Shown here piece by piece: positions 8,547 through 16,827 of a stretch of 21,273 nucleotides of DNA (position 1 is the first letter of the stretch; the number at the start of each line of letters is the position of its first letter). The notes under the pieces were generated by a model. The model saw only the letters and a program-made list of their open reading frames with translations, did no database searches and was not told the DNA's origin. Both the position numbers and the translations under genes were made by a program. This stretch comes from Stentor coeruleus (taxonomy: Eukaryota > Ciliophora > Heterotrichea > Heterotrichida > Stentoridae): the NCBI GenBank assembly GCA_001970955.1, contig MPUH01001196.1, positions 1-21,273 of the forward strand, written 5' to 3'.

Positions 8547-9757
8547 ATTAGATAAAATTATAAAAAGCAGTTTAATAGCCTAGTAGTTTGAATAGATTCA
8601 TTTGAAAATAAGTTATTATAGATAGTTTATATTAAAACAAAATTGTTATGATAAACTTGGAATAAAATCAGTATAAGCACATGATAATTTATAATATCTA
8701 ATTACTTAGTGATTTTATCTATGAATTTTTAGTTAATATTTGACTAAATCTATTTTATGTAGATTTTAAAAGCAATATATACAAGCTTAAGCAATCTTTC
8801 AAATATATTAAATATAATATTTTGTAATAACTTAGTAAAATTTTACTAACATCAAATCTCATTCTAACTTTTTGCCTATATTTTTATTCTATTACCTTTT
8901 TCACATACAATAATTAACCTTTCGTCTCAAAAATATTTTTATTTCGTTTTGATATTGGCTGTTTCTGACATAAAATTCATCATTTTGTGTTTAAGTATTT
9001 TTTTTTTATTTGCAGTAATTATGTTTAGCTTACCACAAACAAAACTATAAATATCAATAAAAAAACTTAGATAGTTGAAGGCTAGGCTTAAGTGAAGAAA
9101 TTTGTTAAATAAATCAGATAATACTTGCTTGTTTTATCTGTTTTATTGTTTTGCATTTAGTATTCATATATAAACAAAACTAACTATTTTCTCTTCAACT
9201 TAATTTCTAATCTAAATTGTTTTCAGTTAATCTTGACTTATACATGCAAATCAAGCCCAAACTTAAAAAACCAACATAATTATACCTATTTTTACTATAA
9301 AACATAAACTTTTTAGTATCATTTTTATAATCTTAGCGATTCCCAGCATTTAGCACCTTCAAAACACAATTTTTAGTCAGAAAATAATCGTGCTATAAAC
9401 CTCACCCCAACAAGTTATTTATATATTTCAAGTCACTTATACTTATTTAAAATATTGTTCTAATATAAAACATTTACTCATAAAAAGATTACTAGGTTGA
9501 TTTTATTCTATTTTAATGATAGTATATTTGATTATAAACTCAACTGATCACTATTACAATTATAACCTTATTTTTTTGAACTCTAAAATATTTATAATTT
9601 ATTTTAGTCTCATAGCAAAATATTTAAAATATAATTCTGAATATACATAAGGTAAAAATGTTTTTCAAGCTCCTTATTTCTTCCATTATTAATTAGATAG
9701 CTTAAGTTAAAGTTTAGTATGCTTATAATGGTGATTTTTGCATTTCTGATATGCGAA
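8411..9757. repeat. Direct repeat, unit 1 of 2 (1347 bp)
   Basis: The unit starts at ATATTGGC (8411), where the next starts at 9758, and is by eye about 95% identical to 9758-11116, with small indels. It carries the 3' relic of a lost gene, about 1.1 kb of spacer, and at its end the start codon and signal-peptide codons of the 1676-residue gene. It is a tandem segmental duplication, not an insertion sequence: no transposase frame and no terminal inverted repeats are visible. Confidence 0.9.
8547..9718. other. Spacer within repeat unit 1, no gene seen
   Basis: AT-rich and without a credible frame on either strand. It is the counterpart of the promoter region of the intact gene in unit 2, so it probably once acted as a promoter. 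The block around 9335-9420 (GCGATTCCCAGCATTTAGCA, then CTCACCCCAACAAG) is less AT-rich and almost unchanged between units. Confidence 0.55.
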
Positions 9758-9891
9758 ATATTGGCAATCTAAATAATGCCAGACCTATTCATAGCATTTT
9801 TGAGGCAAAGATGATTAAAGAACCTAAATTAGATCCACCAAATCTAGTTCCTTCATTAGTATTTTTTCAAAAGAAGCTTCATTCAATGTAA
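9719..9891 (+). pseudogene. Collapsed gene: signal-peptide codons joined to a foreign 3' end
   Basis: ATG at 9719 begins MLIMVIFAFLICEILA, identical to the start of the intact gene at 11078, then after one more codon (ATC) hits TAA at 9770-9772. From 9760 another frame, offset by two, reads IGNLNNARPIHSIFEAKMIK and on to LVPSLVFFQKKLHSM with TAA at 9889-9891. This is the tail also seen at 8401-8546. The join lies in ATATTGGC (9758-9765), an 8-mer also present in the 5' coding region of the intact gene (11117-11124) and in the tail of unit 1 (8411-8418). A deletion of the gene body at this microhomology explains the structure. Confidence 0.7.
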
Positions 9892-11116
9892 TAAATTAGA
9901 TAAAATTATAAAAAGTAGTTTAATAGCCTAGTAGTTTGAATAGATTCATTTGAAAATAAGTTATTGTAGATAGTTTATATTAAAACAAAATTGTTATGAT
10001 AAACTTTGAATAAAATCACTATAAACACATGATAATTTATAATATATAATTGCTTAGGGATTTTATCTATGAATTTTTAGTTAATATTTGACTAAATCCA
10101 TTTTATGTAGATGCTAAAAGCAATATATACAATCTTAAGCAATCTTTTCAATATATTAAATATAATATTTTGTAATAACTTAGTAAAATTTTACTAACAT
10201 CAAATCCCATTCTAACTTTCTGCCTATATTTTTACTCTATTACCTTTTTTACATACAATAATTAACATTTTGTCTCAAAAATTTTTTTTTTTCGTTTTGA
10301 TATTGGCTGTTTCTGACGTAAAATTCATCATTTTGTGTTTAAGTATTTTTTTTTCATTTGCAGTAATTATGTTTAGCTTACCACAAATATCAATAAAAAA
10401 ACTTAGATAGTTAAAGGCTTGTTTAAGGCTAGGCTTAAGTGAAGAAATTTGTTAAATAAATCAGATAATACTTGCTTGTTTTATCTGTTTTATTGTTTTG
10501 CATTTAGTATTCATATATAAGCAAAACTAACTATTTTCTCTCCAACTTAATTTTCTAATCTAAATTGTTTTCAGTTAATCTTGACTTATACGTGCAAATC
10601 AAGTCCAAACTTAAAAAACCAACATAATTATACCTATTTTTACTATAAAACATAAAACTTTTTAGTATCATTTTTACAATCTTAGCGATTCCCAGCATTT
10701 AGCACCTTCAAAACACAATTTTTAGTCAGAAAATAATCGTGGTATAAACCTCACCCCAACAAGTTATTTATATATTTCAAGTCACTTATACTTATTTAAA
10801 ACAATGCTCTAATATAAAACATTTACTTATAAAAAGATTACAAGGTTGGATTTATTCTATTTTAATGATAGTATATTTGATTGTAAACTCAACTGATCAC
10901 TATTACAATTATAGCCTTATTTTTTTGAACTCTAAAGTGTTTATAATTTATTTTAGTCTCATAGCAAAATATTTAAAGTATAATTCTGAATATACATAAG
11001 GTAAAGATGTTTTTCAAGCTTCCTATAAGCCCTTATTTCTTCCATTATTTATTAGATAGCTTAAGTTAAAGTTTAGTATGCTTATAATGGTGATTTTTGC
11101 ATTTCTGATATGCGAA
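9758..11116. repeat. Direct repeat, unit 2 of 2 (1359 bp)
   Basis: Second unit of the tandem duplication, running from ATATTGGC at 9758 to just before ATATTGGC at 11117. It differs from unit 1 by scattered substitutions and small indels (for example an extra copy of a GGCTTGTTTAAGGCTAGGCT-like stretch near 10417-10435). It contains the immediate upstream region and first codons of the intact gene. Confidence 0.9.
9892..11077. promoter_or_regulatory. Upstream (promoter-containing) spacer of the 1676-residue gene
   Basis: This region lies directly before the ATG at 11078 and has no credible frame. By position it must hold the promoter and 5' leader. It is duplicated in unit 1, and the last 60 bp before the ATG (TTAGATAGCTTAAGTTAAAG) are identical or nearly so in both units. 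No TATA-type element can be singled out in such AT-rich DNA. Confidence 0.4.
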
Positions 11117-14100
11117 ATATTGGCTTTGCTAACTTTTCAAGACGTGATTTTAGATGATAGTTTTATTCTGCAATTAAGTTTTACACTTGTTGATGAAAGT
11201 GGAGCCAGAGTTAATACTGAAAAAAATCTGATAATAGAATCTGACCCGCTTGTAACATTCATGACAATGCCAAATACAGTATTTACAGGATCATCATCAA
11301 TATATATATTTTTTTATTGTTATTTTTTTGGTAACTTTAAATTATCATGCATAGGATGTGAAATCTACACAACATCATATTTCATGGCATATTCAATTGA
11401 TTTTTATTTAATCTATTTGATATCAAATACAGAAATAGCAAGTGTTTATGAGAAAATTGAAATTTATTATGAAGATACCTTTTATACCCCGTTTTTTACT
11501 GTGCTTTTGTTAAGCCAAGAAGATTTTGAGTTCACTGTAGAGCCTTTAACTCCGAATAGTGGAACAGTTTCAGTTAGCTTTTTTACAAATGGAATAAAGA
11601 ATTTGTTGTTTTATTTCATGGATGATACATGGAGTGATATTGATGGAATTAGCTTACTGATAGATACCAATTATTATTTAATTGAGTTCCCTTCAGGAAA
11701 TGTAAATTTTATTCAGATTAAATCTTTCAAAGATTATTTTGATTTGAACTTTTCAGCGTATACTGATGAAAATATGGCTGACCCTTTAATTGATGTGTGT
11801 GATGTTACTGTTAGCCTATATCCAATTGCCACAATTACAGGCACAACAACTAAATCACTATCAGGAGGTTCAGCATTATTTTCAAACTTACTTGTGAAAA
11901 CAACTGGGATTTATTACATCAATGTAAAAGGTACTTGTATTACTAGTGAGGCACAATCATCAGGAACTTTAACAATAACTGGGGTAAACTCAATAAATAT
12001 ATTAACAGACTCAGTCTTTATTTTGTTAAATAAGCAAGCTAAATTTACTGTTACTCTTCTAGGACCTTTAGATTCAGAATTTAACCTTAAGACATTTGTA
12101 ACTTTAAAATCATCAATTTTACAAATGACTGGCACAACAAATCTGTATACTTCAACTGGAGAGGCAATATTTTATATAACCTTTAATACAATTGGAGAAA
12201 CAATAATAACCGCATATACTGATCTTGATTTAGCTACTGGAATTTCAATAAAATTAGATGTTTATGTATTAAATTCTCTGTGCATAGAATCTAATAACGA
12301 TGTATGTATAAAATGCGTAGATCTAACAAATGTTGTTAACGGACAATGTGTTTGTGTTGATTTAAGTTCACAAGTAGATGTTCATTGTGAATGCATAGAA
12401 GGATACGGCCAAAGCCAAAATGAATGTGTTTTAGCATGTCAAAATAATTTTATAGACTCTGATATTACTGGAAAATATAATCAAGATTATAAAAGTATTG
12501 ATATAAAGTTCTCAGCAAGTGTTGTGGAGAGTTCTGAACCTGATTGCTCTTTGTATCTGTATCTTCCAGATTACTTAAACTATTTGTTTGTAGAATGTTT
12601 GTGGACAAATTCTCAAACAATGAAGTTAAAATTTAACACTATACTTAACGGAAAAGAATATCAGATTGGTATAGATGCATCCCTAACACCAACTGAAACA
12701 AAATGTAATTTGTTTACTGATAGTCTTAGTTTAATAGTAGCAGCTATAGAATTACCTAAACCGAGCGTAGACTTAGAAGGGACTAACAGTACCGATCTAT
12801 GCCAAAATAATACTATTAATATTGAAAATAAACTGAATTATGATGAATACACTTATCAATGGACAGCAAATCCAACTGATGAGGCATTTGATTTGTGGTT
12901 AAGTTTATCTACTACATATAAACTTGAAATACCTTTGATATATGTTCAAGTAGGTATACTTGATATAAGCTGCAATGTTGCTAATCCTCTCTATAATACA
13001 TCTGTAAAGAATGACTTATCAGTCACAATAACAAAAAATCAATATGCTTCAGTTGGATTCAATGCAACAAGTAATACAAAATTTTATAAATCATTGCCTA
13101 TATATATTCAAGGATTAGTTGAATCATTTTGTGAGGACGGTAGTACCAAAACATATAAATGGGAATATCAATCATATAATATTTTAGATTTCAATTCAAT
13201 ACTTGCAAACTCTTATGAACCAAGTATATTGTATATCCCTAAATTTACACTTGACATTGGAAAAGATTATTCATTTAAACTTACAATAAAAATAGAATCT
13301 ATATCATTTGAGAAATATAGCATTATAAATATCCATATAGATCCAATTCCTTTATTAATAACTTTCGATAAAGCATCAGGGACAATAAATAAAGAACAAG
13401 ATTTAATTGTAACTGCAACAGCTGTTGATTTAGATTCACCAGAAAATCAAGTTTCATATAAATGGATTTGCGATGAGCAAACCTATCAATGCTTTGACAA
13501 CACTTTGAAAGTATTAGAATTTACTAATGACACCTCTTTGCTTTTTATTTCAAAAGATAACCTTAGAGGAAAAGCAGAATATAGATTTACTCTTTCTGCG
13601 AATACTACAAATAAAAATAATAGTGAGGAAATAATATTTTATATAGATGATTCAATTCTCACTATAGAATTTGATAAAGATTCTGGTAATTTTAGTAATA
13701 ATGAAGATTTAATTGTTAATGCTTTAGCAATTAATACCAATTCACCTAATGCAATATTTTCATATAAATGGGATTGTCATGAAGTAAATCAGCAATGTAA
13801 AAATAATATTGGGGGAATTTTAGAATTTGATAAAACAAGTCAAACACTTTTTGTATCGAAATATGACCTTAGAATTTATGCTCATTATATATTTACAGTA
13901 ACAGCTAATGATATAAATAGAACTGCTAGTAAAGATATTGAGTTTGATATAAGAAATTCTACTGAATTATTTTTAGGTATTCAATATGGAGGGGATAAGA
14001 ATTATGAAAATGCTGTATTTTATGCAGTTATTGAAGACATAAAAAATTTCACGTTTGATTGGAGTTGTAACCCTCAATTATTAGGTGTTGTACCTTCAAG

Positions 14101-16108
14101 TAATTCTTTTATCAGTATTCCCAGAAAATATTTACAAATAAACACAGATTATAACATCTCTCTTTATGCATTGACTTTATCAGGAAATCAATTAGCCTCA
14201 TACTATATTTTTACTCAACCAAAAACCCCTACTTGTTCTAATCTAGAAGCTTCGTTTATTGAAACAAAATGGTTAGTTTCTGTAAACTTATGTTCTTCAG
14301 AAAACTCTAAATTGTTATATCAATTTGGATGTATGACAAATACTAGTTTAACTTTATGGTTTACAATAGAAAGTTATATAAATTCATCTTATTCGCTTAT
14401 TCCTTCTGATTGTGAAAAGATTATTGCAAAAGTTTGTAATGGTTTATCTTGTACTACTATAATGAATTCTATACCTGATGGAATTAAGTTTTATGAAGAT
14501 TTGCTTACTGAGTTCTATAAAGATGTTTCGGGGAAAATCATAACATCAAATGCAGTACTTTATTATGCGCCTATGATAACAACTAAAGCTATATGGAAAG
14601 TTTTAATTTTAGAATTAAAAGTTTTTTTCAAAATGCAAAAACCTTCTAAAAGCGCTGGTGATAATTTTATAAGTAGTATGAATTCGATGCTACTTAAAAA
14701 TGAATTTGTATTAGGGAATGAAAATATATTGATAAAATTCTTTAAGCTTACAGTGTCGTCATATGGCACTTTTTTAACTTCGAACCAGCTTTTAGTGATA
14801 TCTAATTGGTTGGGGAAACTGACTAGTGTTTTAGATTTTAATTCATTATCTAATTTGATACAAAACACAATTGGCATTTATTTTAATACGTCTTTGCCAG
14901 GAGATAATCCATTAATGCTAAACTCAGAATTTTCCCTATATGCAGTTCGAGTATTAGCAGAAAATCTTGCAAATCTTAATATCTCAGCTGGAGAGAACTC
15001 TTTAAAAATCCCAAATACTATAGTTATTGATTCTAATGCAATTTATGATGTAGTTTATATGGTTTATCCTCAATCTACAAGCGATATCAAATTTGAAATA
15101 AGTTTCTATACATCAGGTTCATATAGAGATAACACCCTTAGTCTAACAACTCCAAAAATTACTGTTTTAGACTCAGCCACAATTTCTGCTTCTATATCAG
15201 GTGATTTTTCATCTAGCAAAAGCTATAAATGTGCTTATTTACAGGCTAGTCTAACATGGGTAGAAAATGGTTGTGTAATATCAGAACAATCAAATAATAA
15301 AGTTCTCTTAAGTATATCTCATCAGTCTACTTTCAAAGTTTTTAATGATATTACAAGTAAATCTTGTGAAACAGGTGTTGGTCCGATTATAATAACTTGT
15401 ACATGGCTGTTTTTTGGAATATTTTCATCAATAGTTTTTGCAATTATAGATAAAAATTATAGAGAAGAGAATATAAACAAATACACTTTTTATCCAATAT
15501 TTAGCATTGCTATTCGTCAAGTTAAAGGTAAAAGGAATTCATCAGTTATTTATTTACTTTTTACGAACATTTTTCTAATATTCATGATTGGGATACTATT
15601 ACAAAGTTCTGAGAAACCTTTTGAAAAAACCTATAAAAGAGCTGGGGGTTTTACAAAGAAAAATATTTTGTTAGTATGTGCTGCTTGGTTAGTCACTCAG
15701 ATTGTTGGTTTTTTAATATATTATTCTATTTTTATTATGCATTTATCAACAAGGATACGTTTAATTGCAAAATATGTTGGTTTTTTCTTTTCAATAAGTT
15801 GTGTGATTGGGATAATTGTTATGACTATGGCTTCTTGTAAGGAGTTTAATGATAATTGGGTTATTGACTATTTTATATTTTTGATTTTTCAGTTTTTAAT
15901 CGAGATTTTTTATTCATCTATTGCGTGGAATAAACAAAAAGCGAAAATGGATGCGTTATCAAAGAAAAAGTCTCCTGAAGGAGAAGAACTTAATAGACTA
16001 AATAATGATCAAATCTGTCCTCCGCTTGAAGCAAATTCTCAGATAAATAAGAATAATAGGGATGAGAAATTCAGGTCAGAATCTTTTGAGGCTTCACAAA
16101 TAATTTAG
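11078..16108 (+). CDS. Large REJ/polycystin-like membrane protein with PKD-like repeats and five membrane helices
   Basis: One uninterrupted 1676-residue frame ending in TAG. Residues 1-16 (MLIMVIFAFLICEILA) form a signal peptide; its duplicated copy at 9719 supports the start. Residues about 17-400 are beta-rich and unassigned. A Cys-rich EGF-like patch follows (about 402-451: CIKC, CVCV, CECIEGYG). Five ~100-residue repeats carry Y.W or D.W at W595, W695, W796, W898 and W995 (YQWTAN, YKWEYQ, YKWICD, YKWDCH, FDWSCN), the pattern of PKD/REJ/Ig-like sandwich domains. Around 1383-1420 is a degenerate GPS motif (WVENGC, then SHQSTF with H1415) lacking the second Cys pair. Five helices follow (about 1440-1458, 1489-1508, 1529-1552, 1567-1588, 1599-1620), then a charged ~56-residue tail. 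No PLAT domain or ion-channel module is seen. It is probably a surface receptor or adhesion protein; the ligand is unknown. Confidence 0.85.
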   Translation: MLIMVIFAFLICEILALLTFQDVILDDSFILQLSFTLVDESGARVNTEKNLIIESDPLVTFMTMPNTVFTGSSSIYIFFYCYFFGNFKLSCIGCEIYTTSYFMAYSIDFYLIYLISNTEIASVYEKIEIYYEDTFYTPFFTVLLLSQEDFEFTVEPLTPNSGTVSVSFFTNGIKNLLFYFMDDTWSDIDGISLLIDTNYYLIEFPSGNVNFIQIKSFKDYFDLNFSAYTDENMADPLIDVCDVTVSLYPIATITGTTTKSLSGGSALFSNLLVKTTGIYYINVKGTCITSEAQSSGTLTITGVNSINILTDSVFILLNKQAKFTVTLLGPLDSEFNLKTFVTLKSSILQMTGTTNLYTSTGEAIFYITFNTIGETIITAYTDLDLATGISIKLDVYVLNSLCIESNNDVCIKCVDLTNVVNGQCVCVDLSSQVDVHCECIEGYGQSQNECVLACQNNFIDSDITGKYNQDYKSIDIKFSASVVESSEPDCSLYLYLPDYLNYLFVECLWTNSQTMKLKFNTILNGKEYQIGIDASLTPTETKCNLFTDSLSLIVAAIELPKPSVDLEGTNSTDLCQNNTINIENKLNYDEYTYQWTANPTDEAFDLWLSLSTTYKLEIPLIYVQVGILDISCNVANPLYNTSVKNDLSVTITKNQYASVGFNATSNTKFYKSLPIYIQGLVESFCEDGSTKTYKWEYQSYNILDFNSILANSYEPSILYIPKFTLDIGKDYSFKLTIKIESISFEKYSIINIHIDPIPLLITFDKASGTINKEQDLIVTATAVDLDSPENQVSYKWICDEQTYQCFDNTLKVLEFTNDTSLLFISKDNLRGKAEYRFTLSANTTNKNNSEEIIFYIDDSILTIEFDKDSGNFSNNEDLIVNALAINTNSPNAIFSYKWDCHEVNQQCKNNIGGILEFDKTSQTLFVSKYDLRIYAHYIFTVTANDINRTASKDIEFDIRNSTELFLGIQYGGDKNYENAVFYAVIEDIKNFTFDWSCNPQLLGVVPSSNSFISIPRKYLQINTDYNISLYALTLSGNQLASYYIFTQPKTPTCSNLEASFIETKWLVSVNLCSSENSKLLYQFGCMTNTSLTLWFTIESYINSSYSLIPSDCEKIIAKVCNGLSCTTIMNSIPDGIKFYEDLLTEFYKDVSGKIITSNAVLYYAPMITTKAIWKVLILELKVFFKMQKPSKSAGDNFISSMNSMLLKNEFVLGNENILIKFFKLTVSSYGTFLTSNQLLVISNWLGKLTSVLDFNSLSNLIQNTIGIYFNTSLPGDNPLMLNSEFSLYAVRVLAENLANLNISAGENSLKIPNTIVIDSNAIYDVVYMVYPQSTSDIKFEISFYTSGSYRDNTLSLTTPKITVLDSATISASISGDFSSSKSYKCAYLQASLTWVENGCVISEQSNNKVLLSISHQSTFKVFNDITSKSCETGVGPIIITCTWLFFGIFSSIVFAIIDKNYREENINKYTFYPIFSIAIRQVKGKRNSSVIYLLFTNIFLIFMIGILLQSSEKPFEKTYKRAGGFTKKNILLVCAAWLVTQIVGFLIYYSIFIMHLSTRIRLIAKYVGFFFSISCVIGIIVMTMASCKEFNDNWVIDYFIFLIFQFLIEIFYSSIAWNKQKAKMDALSKKKSPEGEELNRLNNDQICPPLEANSQINKNNRDEKFRSESFEASQII
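12770..14230 (+). repeat. Five intragenic ~300-bp domain repeats
   Basis: The Trp codons that mark each repeat lie at 12860, 13160, 13463, 13769 and 14060, spacings of 300, 303, 306 and 291 bp. The third and fourth repeats are the most alike: ITFDKASG and IEFDKDSG start 306 bp apart, and both then read DLIV, SYKW.C, LEF, LFVSK/LFISK and DLR/NLR in order. This indicates a relatively recent internal duplication within an older repeat series. Confidence 0.8.
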
Positions 16109-16256
16109 ATAAATTATTAGGTTAATATTCACAAAATAATTCAAATTATTGTATTTTGATAATGCATTTAAGCTATTCAATCCAAGTAAATGGTGTAAAC
16201 ATAATAGAAGCTAGAGAAACTATTAATTATTATTAAAATTTTTTTAGAAAATAATT
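16109..16256. other. 3' flank of the large gene, no gene seen
   Basis: AT-rich convergent spacer that must contain the 3' ends of transcription. I see no distinct signal. Confidence 0.4.
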
Positions 16257-16300
16257 AAAATTTCCACATGTCATTCAGGTAATCGCCATCTTCTGATATA
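16257..16300 (-). pseudogene. 44-bp stranded fragment of a kelch gene
   Basis: The segment AAAATTTCCACATGTCATTC...CTGATATA matches 19089-19132 inside copy C at 43 of 44 positions and copy B less well (about 3750-3793). It encodes part of a kelch blade, EDGDYLNDMWKF in reverse complement. The flanks on both sides have no similarity to the kelch genes. It is a relic of a further family member or of an ectopic patch. Confidence 0.85.
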
Positions 16301-16827
16301 TAAAAGTTAGCTATTTTTCTTAACATCACATAAATAATATAATTTGATTTTTTTTAATTTTATAAGCGCTAGATGATTTACATTACAAAGAATTTTATTG
16401 ATTTGCAATCTGTATGAACTTTAAATTTTTATGATATACAGCATTTTGTAGAGATCAAGAAAAAATTATCATCAAAACATTTGTAAAATTCTAACAAAGA
16501 AAAATAATGATCAGGGTATTGATTTAAAGACTTTATTTTAAATGATAAGCTTATTTTCTAATGTAAGATCTTATAAATCAAAATACCCTATAGAGTTTAT
16601 CCTTTAAAGCTTTTTCAACAAAACAAAATGTAAACTTTACCATTTAATAGTAATACAAAGTATATTATGGAATTATTATAAGTGGGTTATGTAAATATAA
16701 TTATACTAGGCATATATAATAATAATTGATACAATGTCAGAATTTAGATTATTGAGATTCAAATAGAATATTTTGCTTAATTTTATTAAAATTTAGCAAA
16801 TTGTCCAAGTCTATAATAATTATCTAT
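16301..16827. other. Spacer downstream of copy C, no gene seen
   Basis: AT-rich sequence with no credible frame. Apart from an inverted repeat (16514-16589) nothing stands out. Confidence 0.5.
16514..16589. repeat. Inverted repeat, 14/16-bp arms
   Basis: AGGGTATTGATTTA (16514-16527) pairs with TAAATCAAAATACCCT (16574-16589) with a two-base bulge and a loop of 46 nt. It lies about 240 bp beyond the stop of copy C. Its role is unclear; it could fold in the 3' part of a transcript or be the trace of an inversion. Confidence 0.5.

Noticed and set aside
8411-11116. Mobile element or eliminated internal sequence with terminal repeats
   Set aside because: No transposase frame, no terminal inverted repeats, and the unit ends are pieces of known genes; a segmental tandem duplication with a deletion explains it better.
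11914-12135. Minus-strand frames inside the large gene (11914-12135, 14563-14877)
   Set aside because: Shadows of the long plus-strand coding region without independent features.
11078-16108. Blepharisma- or Condylostoma-type recoded stop codons
   Set aside because: The long frames contain no in-frame TGA, TAA or TAG outside introns and lesion sites, and Trp is always TGG.
16109-16256. Homology of the lost-gene tail (8401-8546) to the end of the 1676-residue gene
   Set aside because: The C-terminus (RSESFEASQII) and the following sequence share no convincing stretch with the tail peptide.
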